Source: DATLLJ01 sp035537875 (lineage in GTDB: Bacteria; Acidobacteriota; Vicinamibacteria; Vicinamibacterales; CAVVIG01). Taken from it: 64,000 bases of DNA. The position numbers and the translations under genes were made by a program. How positions within the stretch are numbered: the stretch's first letter is position 1; every line of letters begins with the position of its first letter. Below are positions 8,837-16,467 of the stretch, one piece after another. Location of the stretch: contig DATLLJ010000085.1 of the NCBI GenBank assembly GCA_035537875.1, forward strand, positions 1-64,000, read 5' to 3'. The notes under the pieces were generated by a model. The model saw nothing but the letters and a program-made list of their open reading frames with translations, searched no databases and was not told the DNA's origin.

Positions 8837-9106
8837 ATCACCGGACACTTCGTGTACATCGTCCGCTGCGCCGACGGAACGCTCTACAGCGGATACGCGC
8901 GCGACGTGCGTGAACGCGAGAAGGTGCACAACAGCGGGCGCGGCGCTCACTACACGGCGTGCCGTCGACCGGTCATGGTGGTTCACTCCGAATGCTTCGA
9001 TTCCAAGTCCGAGGCGCTCCAGCGCGAACATCAGCTGAAACGAATGACCAGAGCGAAGAAGGAAGCGCTGATCGCCGCGGCTATGGTGACCGAAGGAGTA
9101 TCGTGA
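8837..9106 (+). CDS. GIY-YIG domain protein (YhbQ/UPF0213-like)
   Basis: About 89 residues forming a minimal GIY-YIG nuclease domain. It has FVYIVRCADGTLYSGYARD (GIY and YIG strands plus the catalytic-type Arg), then a helix with YTACRRPV and the conserved EALQREHQLKRM with its Glu. Single-domain proteins of this type are implicated in DNA repair or remain unassigned. The start is unusual. The frame has no in-frame ATG/GTG/TTG between upstream antisense sequence and the domain, except a GTG (8852) that would cut into it. A strong GAGGAGGG sequence (8822-8829) sits 7 bases before an in-frame ATC at 8837, which I take as the most likely start. Confidence 0.75.
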   Translation: MTGHFVYIVRCADGTLYSGYARDVREREKVHNSGRGAHYTACRRPVMVVHSECFDSKSEALQREHQLKRMTRAKKEALIAAAMVTEGVS

Positions 9107-9165
9107 TCAGGCCCGGGGTGTCAGGCTGCAGCGCGATGTCTGACTGCACGGAAGGATTGGGAACG

Positions 9166-9673
9166 ATGACCGTCGGAATGCTGCACGTTGTCTGTGGCAA
9201 GCTGGCATCAGGAAAAACGACGTTGGCGAAGCAGATCGCGCTGGATGCTGATGGCGTACTGATCAGCGAAGATGTGTGGCTGTCTCGGCTTTTTTCCTGG
9301 CAGTTCCCATTGGACGTTTCAAGAGTATCTGGAACGATCTGCGTGTCTACGGACTGCGCTTGCCCCGCACGTCGCAGACTTGCTTCGGCGCGGCATCTCA
9401 GTCGTCTTCGACTTTGCCGGGAATACTCCACAAGAACGGCAGTGGGTGCGCTCGATATTTCAGGAGGCTTCGGCCGAGCACATTTTGCATTGCATCAACG
9501 TATCGGATGCAGCGTGCAAGGAACGGCTCCGACGTCGAAATCTTGAAATTACAGAAGGTGCACAGGAGACGACCGACGAAGAGTTCGATGCCATCACGAA
9601 GTACTTCGTCCCGCCCTCCCAGCATGAAGGATTCCGGATTCAGGAGTATGGAATAGAGGACGAAGTCATCTAG
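9166..9673 (+). pseudogene. P-loop AAA/zeta-like ATP-binding kinase, split by one-base frameshift
   Basis: From ATG 9166 the frame gives a P-loop kinase start (HVVCGKLASGKTTLAKQIA) and ISEDVWLSRLF. It then loses homology at a run of six T (9290-9295). The +1-related frame continues perfectly with PGSSHWTFQEYLERSACL, VVFDFAGNTPQERQWVR, a lid segment with CKERLRRRN, and a C-terminus to the stop at 9673 (FVPPSQHEGF). Removing one T would restore a single ~168-residue protein like the short AAA-family ATPases of many Proteobacteria. An authentic mutation, slippage at the homopolymer and a read error all remain possible. A GGAAGG lies ~10 bases upstream of the start. Confidence 0.75.
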
Positions 9674-9706
9674 TTCGCCGCCAAACCGCAATTTGGGACG
9701 CCGAGT

Positions 9707-9853
9707 TGCTGCGGACGACGCTTCGAAAGGCAGGAGCTGGCGTGCGCGATCGAGAACGCGAAGGCCCGACTGAAGCCCGGCAGCCAGCCACGAGCGACAC
9801 TGAATTCGCTCGATCGCGACGATCTCCTTCAGCGCTTCCGTGACGACGCGTAG
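9707..9853 (+). pseudogene. Unrecognised C-terminal gene fragment
   Basis: An open frame without a start codon reads ...ERQELACAIENAKARLKPG, then RATLNSLDRDDLLQRFRDDA and stops at 9851. The amphipathic, protein-like composition, and the immediately following scrap in another frame (SFITFEEALKGDVYR, ending at about 9901), suggest a decayed gene rather than random sequence. I do not recognise the family. The whole interval 9674-9988 holds no intact gene. Confidence 0.3.
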
Positions 9854-9988
9854 TCGTTCATCACATTCGAAGAGGCGTTGAAGGGCGACGTGTATCGCTG
9901 AAGTACGACTACAAGGGCCAGAACCCTCGCAGGCGGCTACGGTCGAGCTGCCATGCGATCGAACGCCCCTGTAGAACCCAAGAACCCG

Positions 9989-11476
9989 TCAGTTCCCTGC
10001 CGCGACCGCCGGCACCGGCTTGCCGATGAACTGATACAGGTCTGCCTTCGTCGCCACGCCAGGACCGTGCAGCGGGAGGATGCGCTCGACGTCCAGCTTC
10101 AGCTTCTCGACGTTCTCGACGAAATTCGTCGTGTTCGGGCTGACGACCGCCGGTGGCTTCGCCCCGGCGGCTGGCGGTGTGTAGAGATCGACCTCGACCA
10201 GGATCTTCTCGGTCGGCAGATACGCCATCAGGATGCCGTCGTTGTGGGCGTTGCCCTCGACCAAATAGAGTTCCAGCGTGCGCCGCTTGTCGGTGATGAC
10301 GTGCTTGTCGGTGAAGGTCTCGATCTTGAGGGCAGGCGCCTTCTTGGCCAGGGCCAGCCTGTCGGGGTTCAACGTCCGGGGAGCCGATGGAGACAGGACG
10401 CGCTCGTAGAACGCCTTGTTCGTCTCATGGGTCACGATCGTGGCGCCGTGTTCGACATAGGTCCGCAGGCCACCGGAATGATCAAAATGATGGTGGGTGT
10501 TGATCAGATACCGGATGGGCCCGTTGGTTACTCGTTCGACTTCGCGAATCACTGCCAGCGACCGCTCCTCGTTCTGCGGACCCTCGATCACGGCGACGAA
10601 GTTGTTGAACTGAATCGCGACGCTGTGGTGGCTGCCGCCCATGATGTAGTACACCCCGTCGGCGACACGCTCCGCCTTGGCGGCGACCGGCTGCGGCGGC
10701 GCCGCCGGCGTTTGCGCCTGCTGCGGGGCGATGTTGACCGGCGCGTTGGGCTTGACGTCGGAGACAACGAGGATGAGCGTGTTGCGACCATCCTGCTTGT
10801 TGATGATCGTGGTCGGGAACTTCGCGCCACCGTAATCCTTGTAGTCGCTGAAGTAGGCCTCCACCTTCATGTCGCCGATGACCGTGTTGTCCACCCACGT
10901 TTCGACCTTGGAAATCAGGCTCTGGGCATCGATATAAGCGGCGACCTTGTACTTGTTCTGCAGCGTGAACGTCGCCATCGTGTAAGGGACCCCGAGCTGG
11001 GTCACCGACTCAACGGTGGTTGGATTGGCCGCCGCTCCTTTCAAGAACGCGTAGGGAGTGAGCCAGACATCGAACTGCTGCCCCCAGGGCGCCCCGGGTG
11101 CAATTGTCTGGTCCTGTTTCTGCTCGTTGCCGCCCTGAATTCGTACCGTTTGCACGCGCGAGGCGGGAGAGCCGGTGGCGCCGAAGTCGACCTCACGGGT
11201 GTACGACTTCACCCGAACCAGCGGCCAGTCGGCCTGCGGATTTCTGTTCTGCCCGATCCCGGCGTTCGAACCCGAACCCGAGTACTGAATAGTGTTCACG
11301 CTGGCAGCGCCCATGGCTTTTTCGACGGCCGCCAGGACGCTCTTGGCATCGGTCGGCGGCGGCGGTACCGGCTTGGTCTCGGGGGCAGCCGGTTTGGCCT
11401 CCTGGGCAAGTGCCATTGCCGGAACAACTGCGGCAGCCATCGTGAGCACAACTACAGCGATATGCTTTCTGACCAT
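9989..11476 (-). CDS. MBL-fold metallo-hydrolase, secreted
   Basis: A 495-residue protein with a classic signal peptide (MVRKHIAVVVLTMAAAVVPA ending ALAQ), so probably periplasmic. The first ~240 residues form an outer-membrane-lipoprotein-carrier-like beta domain (VDFGATGSP, KVETWVDNTVIGD). The C-terminal half is a metallo-beta-lactamase fold with the zinc motif NTHHHFDHSGGL and downstream GNAHNDGIL and LPLHGPG histidines. Proteins of this build are annotated as MBL-fold hydrolases; the substrate is unknown. ATG 11476 is chosen because it begins the signal peptide; GAGGAG lies 12 bases upstream. It is transcribed divergently from truA. Confidence 0.85.
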   Translation of the reverse strand: MVRKHIAVVVLTMAAAVVPAMALAQEAKPAAPETKPVPPPPTDAKSVLAAVEKAMGAASVNTIQYSGSGSNAGIGQNRNPQADWPLVRVKSYTREVDFGATGSPASRVQTVRIQGGNEQKQDQTIAPGAPWGQQFDVWLTPYAFLKGAAANPTTVESVTQLGVPYTMATFTLQNKYKVAAYIDAQSLISKVETWVDNTVIGDMKVEAYFSDYKDYGGAKFPTTIINKQDGRNTLILVVSDVKPNAPVNIAPQQAQTPAAPPQPVAAKAERVADGVYYIMGGSHHSVAIQFNNFVAVIEGPQNEERSLAVIREVERVTNGPIRYLINTHHHFDHSGGLRTYVEHGATIVTHETNKAFYERVLSPSAPRTLNPDRLALAKKAPALKIETFTDKHVITDKRRTLELYLVEGNAHNDGILMAYLPTEKILVEVDLYTPPAAGAKPPAVVSPNTTNFVENVEKLKLDVERILPLHGPGVATKADLYQFIGKPVPAVAAGN

Positions 11477-11581
11477 GGTCGTTCTTTGCTCCTCGAATTC
11501 AGGTAAATTGCAGGTAATTATTATTCCAAAGCGGTTTACTTTGGCAACACACGGTCCTTGCACCATGCGACAACGACACGC

Positions 11582-12409
11582 GTGCCGCGCTTCAAGCTGA
11601 CCATTGAATACGCCGGCGGCCGGTACAGCGGCTGGCAGATTCAACAGAACGCCAGGACAATCCAGGGAGAACTCGATCGCGCCGTCCGCGCCGTCACCGG
11701 ACGGAAGGATTTCGAACTCTACGGATCGGGTCGCACCGACGCCGGCGTCCACGCGCTGGGACAGGTCGCGCACCTCGACGTCGTGACCAGCCTGCCGCCC
11801 GGCATGCTCGAACGTCGGCTGAACGACGAGTTGCCGAGCGACATCAACATCCTCTCAACCGCCGTCGTTCCGCACCGTTTTCATGCGCGTTACGACGCGG
11901 TGGCCCGCACTTACCTCTATCAGATTTCGCGGCGCCGGACCGCCTTTGCCAAAGCGTATGTCTGGTGGGTCAAGGACCCGATCGACGTCAACCGCATGCG
12001 CGAGGCGGCCACGCGCTTCGTCGGCATGCGCGATTTTCGGTCCTTTGCTCAAGAGGATCGGCCGCCGGCTGAAACCGGGCCTGCCGACGACGGGAAACGA
12101 TCGACGCTCGTACTGGTGGAGCGGCTGGACATCGCCGAGGAGAACGACCTGGTGCTGATCCGGGTCGAAGGGTCCCACTTCCTGTGGAAGATGGTCCGAC
12201 GCCTCGTGGGTGTGCTGGTGGAGATCGGCCGTGGTGCACTGGAACCCGACGCGGCCGGGGAATTCCTGGTCACCCCGTCAGGGACGCCCGCACGGCTGAC
12301 CGCGCCACCGTCTGGCTTGTTCCTGGAGCGGGTCACATACGAAGCGGACAGTCGTCGCGCCGCTCGTCCGCTTCGCGCGGTTACCCCGCTTCGCTCCGCC
12401 GACGGCTGA
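11582..12409 (+). CDS. truA: tRNA pseudouridine(38-40) synthase TruA
   Basis: Isomerises uridines 38-40 in the anticodon stem-loop of tRNAs. The sequence shows FKLTIEYAGGRYSGWQ, the catalytic GSGRTDAGVHALGQ (Asp in RTDAG), MRDFRSF and the C-terminal HFLWKMVRRLVGVLVEIG motif. About 275 residues from GTG 11582; a TTG at 11558 would add eight residues, but family members begin close to the KLTIEY strand, so GTG is preferred. The C-terminus has a ~25-residue Arg-rich tail beyond the usual end. Its last 29 bases overlap the 3' end of the convergent DUF3810 gene. Confidence 0.95.
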   Translation: MPRFKLTIEYAGGRYSGWQIQQNARTIQGELDRAVRAVTGRKDFELYGSGRTDAGVHALGQVAHLDVVTSLPPGMLERRLNDELPSDINILSTAVVPHRFHARYDAVARTYLYQISRRRTAFAKAYVWWVKDPIDVNRMREAATRFVGMRDFRSFAQEDRPPAETGPADDGKRSTLVLVERLDIAEENDLVLIRVEGSHFLWKMVRRLVGVLVEIGRGALEPDAAGEFLVTPSGTPARLTAPPSGLFLERVTYEADSRRAARPLRAVTPLRSADG

Positions 12410-13466
12410 TCGACCAATCCGGGCCGAAGCGCACGCCCAGGACGAGCCGGACAACCCGCGCGTAGCTCGCGACGCCCGATTCGACGCGGTTGGCCTTGAG
12501 ATACCGGTCGTAGACCTGCCGCCCGGCCGTCGCCAGGCGGGGGCTGATCTGTTCCTCTATGCGGATGCGGATGGCCGCCAGATCGGCGCGCGGGCCCGAG
12601 GCGAGATCCGCCGCGACCGCGACACGCACGTCATCGCGCATCGCGGCGGCGAGCTCCGAATAGAGGAAGAGCCAGCCGCTGTACTGCGACGGCGGAGACG
12701 CGCGCATGCAAGCCAGCCAGCCGACGAAGTTGGCGTCACCTTCGTCGGCCAGCCCGGCCAGATGGCTCCACTCGTGGGCCAGGACGAAAGGGCGTTCGAA
12801 GGGCAGCAGCGCCGTCGAGGCCAGCGTCTCGAGAAAGTACGGATCGGTCATGCCGTCGGTTGCCGTGCGCCGAAAGTACCAGTCGAGCAACGTCGTTTTA
12901 GGACGCCCGACCCGCACGATGCCGGCGCCCCCGATTTCCCGATCGACCCGCGCAAGGGCGGCGGCCAGCAGCGGGTCGACCGCATCGGGCGCCGGCCAGC
13001 CCGCTTCGTGTGCGGCGGGGTGGAGACGGTTCAACTGATTGACCGCCGTCAGCCCCAGAGCCTTCAGCGCTTCCGCCGTCACCGCGCCTTCATCGAACGC
13101 CAGTTTGTCGGCGAGCGGCGTTCGGCGGTAGTTCAACCCCCAGATCAACAGAAAGAATATGTAGAAGGAGGCAGCCCACACGACCGTGCGCACGACGATG
13201 GTGGCCGCACCGGGCAGCCAGCTCGAGTCGCGATTCAAATCGCGCACGGCGAGCACGAGCCACCCACCCAACACCACGACGAGCAACAGATCGAATATCG
13301 CAAGCGAGGTGAGATTGGAGATCGCCGTCACCTGAGACTGAAGCGCCGGGTAGGCGCTTGTCGAGTAAAAGCGCTCCACCCCGGCGGGCGACATCGGGGC
13401 CGCGGCCGCGGCCGCGGCCAGAACGACGATGAGTGCGCCTTTCCGTCGAACCGCAAGAGGGCTCAT
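12381..13466 (-). CDS. DUF3810 membrane protein with HExxH motif
   Basis: A 361-residue protein. The N-terminal third holds three hydrophobic segments (GALIVVLAAAAAAAP; IFDLLLVVVLGGWLVLAV; VVWAASFYIFFLLIWGLNY), as in the DUF3810 family. The remainder is soluble and carries FVLAHEWSHLAGLADEGDANF, a zinc-peptidase-like HEWSH with a downstream Glu. The function is uncharacterised; a membrane-bound metallopeptidase is plausible. ATG 13466 overlaps the upstream dienelactone hydrolase stop as TGATG, implying coupled translation. It converges on truA with a 29-bp overlap. Confidence 0.85.
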   Translation of the reverse strand: MSPLAVRRKGALIVVLAAAAAAAPMSPAGVERFYSTSAYPALQSQVTAISNLTSLAIFDLLLVVVLGGWLVLAVRDLNRDSSWLPGAATIVVRTVVWAASFYIFFLLIWGLNYRRTPLADKLAFDEGAVTAEALKALGLTAVNQLNRLHPAAHEAGWPAPDAVDPLLAAALARVDREIGGAGIVRVGRPKTTLLDWYFRRTATDGMTDPYFLETLASTALLPFERPFVLAHEWSHLAGLADEGDANFVGWLACMRASPPSQYSGWLFLYSELAAAMRDDVRVAVAADLASGPRADLAAIRIRIEEQISPRLATAGRQVYDRYLKANRVESGVASYARVVRLVLGVRFGPDWSISRRRSEAG

Positions 13467-14143
13467 CAGGCGTGAAGCTCGCGTCTCAGAAAAGCGAGGG
13501 TCTTTGCCCATGCGTCCGAAGCCGCGCGACGATCGTAGACCTCCGGCCGATCGTCGTTGAAGAACGCGTGCGCGGCGTCGGGATACGTGTGGAACGAATG
13601 CGCCTTGCCGAGCTCTGTGAGCCGGCGGTCGAGATCGGCTACGACCTGCGGCGTCACGAACGTGTCCTTGCCGGCGAAGATCCCGAGCACGGCGGACTGG
13701 AGCGCTGGAAGGTCCGGTTTGACATTGGGATGGCCGCCGTAGAAGACAACGCAGGCGCCGACCTTGGAATTTCGGCACGCAGCAAACAGCGACAACGCTC
13801 CGCCCATACAGAAACCGATCGTCCCGACAGCCGAACCGGTGACCTCCGGCCGCGCCGCCAGAGCGTCGATCGCGGCCGCAAGATCGCGCGCGGCCTCTTC
13901 AATCCGCAAACTCATCATCAGCTTTCCGGCCTCATCGGGTGACTTGGCCGTTCTCCCATGAAACAGGTCGGGCGCCAGGGCAACGAACCCCTCCGCGGCA
14001 AACCTGTCGGCCACGTTCTCGATGTGCGGGACCAGCCCCCACCATTCCTGAATCACGATGACTCCGGGTCCAGGGCTCGCCGGACGCGCCAGGTATCCCG
14101 GCGTCATCGTTCCGTTGGCCTTGAACGTAATGCGCTCCCCCAC
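13466..14143 (-). CDS. Dienelactone hydrolase family protein
   Basis: A 225-residue alpha/beta hydrolase of the dienelactone hydrolase family. The catalytic triad is visible: nucleophile Cys in TIGFCMGGALSL, Asp in FAGKDTFV, and His in PDAAHAFFND. The N-terminal VIVIQEWWGLVPHI with its Glu is also typical. The start is set at GTG 14143, preceded by GAGGAGG with a 5-base gap. An upstream ATG at 14227 would add 28 residues without family resemblance. It is first in a two-gene unit with the DUF3810 gene, joined by a TGATG overlap. Confidence 0.88.
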   Translation of the reverse strand: MGERITFKANGTMTPGYLARPASPGPGVIVIQEWWGLVPHIENVADRFAAEGFVALAPDLFHGRTAKSPDEAGKLMMSLRIEEAARDLAAAIDALAARPEVTGSAVGTIGFCMGGALSLFAACRNSKVGACVVFYGGHPNVKPDLPALQSAVLGIFAGKDTFVTPQVVADLDRRLTELGKAHSFHTYPDAAHAFFNDDRPEVYDRRAASDAWAKTLAFLRRELHA

Positions 14144-14305
14144 GATGTCCTCCTCGGCCGCTCGACTCGCGCGTCGAACCTCGCGGTTCCGATTTGATAC
14201 GGGTTCGTCTGCCACGGCAAGACCCATATCGACCCGTCGCGTCCGGTCTGAGCCGTGCAGGCTCAGTGTGGCTCGCCCGATAAGGTAGATCGAGAAAACT
14301 GTCGT

Positions 14306-14796
14306 ATGTTCCGACTTTTTTGCTGCGCGCTCGTCACGATCGTGGTCGCTCTGTCGCTGGACGTTTCAGCGCAATGGCCCCACGTGCTGCCGGGCACGGG
14401 TCCTGACGCCTTTGCCACCATCGGCGGCACCGCTCTCGACTCGATAAACGCCCCGCTGGCCAACGCCAACGTCCGCCTCCGGGACGCGCGCTCGGGCCGG
14501 AGCATGGAAATAGTGAGAACCGACCGGGACGGCCTCTTCGCCTTCCGTCCCGTGGATCCCGGCAGCTACGTCGTTGAAATCCTACCGAGAACCGGACGTC
14601 GGTGCTGGCCGCCAGCCAGGTGCTCAACGTCGAAGCGGCCCAGGTCGCCTCTGTAACAGTCAGGCTTCCCTTCAGGGCCACGGGGCTGCTCGGAATTTCG
14701 CCGTCAACCGCCAGCGTCGTTGCCGCAGAAGCGGCGCTCGCTGGGATCCTGTTGATCCATATTACGGGCACGGCGACGTGCGACACCCTCCAGTAG
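14306..14796 (+). pseudogene. Secreted carboxypeptidase-regulatory-like domain protein, frameshifted
   Basis: ATG 14306 opens a signal peptide (MFRLFCCALVTIVVALSL, ending VSAQ). A beta-sandwich repeat of the carboxypeptidase-regulatory/Cna-B type follows: GGTALDSINAPLANANVRLRD, then RTDRDGLFAFRPVDPGSYVVEI. Near 14580 the frame breaks. The sensible continuation is one base off (TENRTSVLAASQVLNVEAAQ, ASVTVRLPF..., ending at 14796). One lost base explains the break. In the corrected frame the protein would be ~163 residues, with a second hydrophobic segment at the C-terminus (VAAEAALAGILLI). It is transcribed away from the dienelactone hydrolase gene. Confidence 0.65.
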
Positions 14797-14996
14797 CCTG
14801 ACGCGATGCCCGACCCAAGCACGACGCCGACGCGGCCTGGTCAGGGGCCAGGTCAGAGTCCCGGCGGCCACGGCGTACAGCCGGCCGTGACACACAACCC
14901 GGCCAACGACGAGATTCGACCGGCCGGCCGCAAGGCATCGGATCACGCCCGAAGCCGCACTGACCCAGGCGGGAGTCCGTTTCAGCTCGCCAGCCG

Positions 14997-16259
14997 TCAC
15001 CCCGCCTCCTGCTTGCCGGCCACATAGCGCATCGGTCCCGCAGCGGCGCCGCTCATCAACGCCTCGCGGTAGATCGGAATGAGTTCGGTCGCCAGCCGTT
15101 CCCGATTGAACGATCGCTCGGCGGTGGTGCGCGCCGCACGTCCGAGACGCGCGCGCAGGTCTGCATCACCGACGAGGGTCACAATCTGACGCGACAGATC
15201 CGCCGCGTCGCCGGGTGTGTGCACAAGCGCATCCACTCCGGCCGTGACGATTTCTGCAGCGCCGCCGGCATTGCTCACGATCACCGCGCGTCCACAAGCC
15301 ATCGCTTCGGCAATGACCAGACCGAACGGCTCGGGCGAAGTACTAGCGTGCACGACCACATGAAGGGCGCGAAAGGCCGCTTCCGGCGTGTGAACGAAAC
15401 CGGTGAAGCCGACGCGATCGGCGACGTCAAGCGAGCGCGCAAGCTGACGGAGCTCGTCGACTGAATGCTGGCTGCCCTCGGTGTGGTACACGGCGTCCCC
15501 CACGATGTACCCGCGGAGCGGCACATCCGTGGGAATCCGGGCGATCGCCTCGAGAAAGGTCGCGTGCCCCTTCCACCGCGCCATCGTCGCCACGAGACCG
15601 ACGCGAACGGTCTGCGGCAAGGCTTGTGGCATTCCGGCCATCGCATCGAGATTGGTACGAGCTCCTCCGGGCGAAAAGCGACGGAGGTCGACACCGTTTC
15701 TGACCGTCACGACACGTGCGCCGGCGCCGAGGACCTCTCTGGCATCTGCGGCCACGCTCTCCGAATTGGCGACGACGGCCGCCGGCCGCGCATGCCAGCG
15801 CAGCAGCCTGGTGGTTGCCGGCCTCATCCCCAGGTAGTCGTGGACGTGCCACACGAGCGCGGGTCGGCGCGTGGCTCTGTTCGCCCAGGCCCCGAGCACG
15901 TGCATCTTCAACCCGTTGGTGTGGACAACGTCCGGACGGAACAGATCAATCGATCGACGGAGTGCCGCTCCGTATCCAAGGGCTGCAGGCGAAGCGAACG
16001 CGATTTGCGCCGCGAAACGGGCGCTGCCGCCTGAAGAGATGGCACCGTGTTTGCCGAGTCGCCCGAGCGAAGGAGGAAACGCCACGATTTCGGTGGTCAC
16101 ACCGAGGGCCTGCGCCTGCGCGATCAATGGACCGTCGGAGGCAGCGAGCAGGTGTAGCGGCCACGCGGGTTGGGCTTGACGAAGGCTGGCCAGAATGTCG
16201 AGCAGGCTTGATTCGGCGCCACCCAGCTGACCCGTCGGGTTGAGGTACATCACGCGCAT
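14997..16259 (-). CDS. GT4 family glycosyltransferase
   Basis: A 420-residue GT-B fold, retaining glycosyltransferase. The N-terminal domain starts MRVMYLNPTGQLGGAESS, the nucleotide-sugar enzyme signature with a Gly-rich loop. VHTNGLKMHVLGA and VWHVHDYLGMRP follow. The C-terminal donor-binding domain contains VRNGVDLRRF, VGLVATMARWKGH and the EX7E-type segment PEPFGLVIAEAMACGRAVI. Probably acts in exopolysaccharide or surface-glycan synthesis in the cytoplasm. It is the last gene of a leftward unit downstream of a 55-residue secreted peptide (25-bp gap) and a regulator. The start is the ATG at 16259 that begins the conserved first strand. Confidence 0.9.
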   Translation of the reverse strand: MRVMYLNPTGQLGGAESSLLDILASLRQAQPAWPLHLLAASDGPLIAQAQALGVTTEIVAFPPSLGRLGKHGAISSGGSARFAAQIAFASPAALGYGAALRRSIDLFRPDVVHTNGLKMHVLGAWANRATRRPALVWHVHDYLGMRPATTRLLRWHARPAAVVANSESVAADAREVLGAGARVVTVRNGVDLRRFSPGGARTNLDAMAGMPQALPQTVRVGLVATMARWKGHATFLEAIARIPTDVPLRGYIVGDAVYHTEGSQHSVDELRQLARSLDVADRVGFTGFVHTPEAAFRALHVVVHASTSPEPFGLVIAEAMACGRAVIVSNAGGAAEIVTAGVDALVHTPGDAADLSRQIVTLVGDADLRARLGRAARTTAERSFNRERLATELIPIYREALMSGAAAGPMRYVAGKQEAG

Positions 16260-16284
16260 GGGTGCCCTGCGAGAAGCCGACGCC

Positions 16285-16452
16285 TCAGAAGAACCGGCCG
16301 GCAATCGTGATGGTGCCGGTGCGAGCCACGAGGGCGGCGACGGTCTCAGGCCTGTCGGGTCCGCCTCTGAACGAGCGCGGCTCCGATCTCTGCTGCGCGT
16401 GCACCGTGACGGCTGAAAGCGTCAGAGCCAGCAGCAGCGGAACTCTCACCAT
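16285..16452 (-). CDS. Small secreted peptide, 55 residues
   Basis: A short frame with good support. A ribosome-binding sequence AAGGGAG precedes ATG 16452 by 5 bases, and the start lies 15 bases after the regulator stop. The product has a complete signal peptide (MVRVPLLLALTLSAVTVHAQ) followed by ~35 residues of mature sequence rich in Arg, Gly and Pro (RSFRGGPDRPETV, ending TGTITIAGRFF). The gene ends 25 bases before the GT4 start. Together these suggest an exported peptide co-expressed with the regulator and the glycosyltransferase. I do not recognise the family; it could be a small envelope or matrix-associated factor. Confidence 0.6.
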   Translation of the reverse strand: MVRVPLLLALTLSAVTVHAQQRSEPRSFRGGPDRPETVAALVARTGTITIAGRFF

Positions 16453-16467
16453 CGTCTCCCTTCGTCG

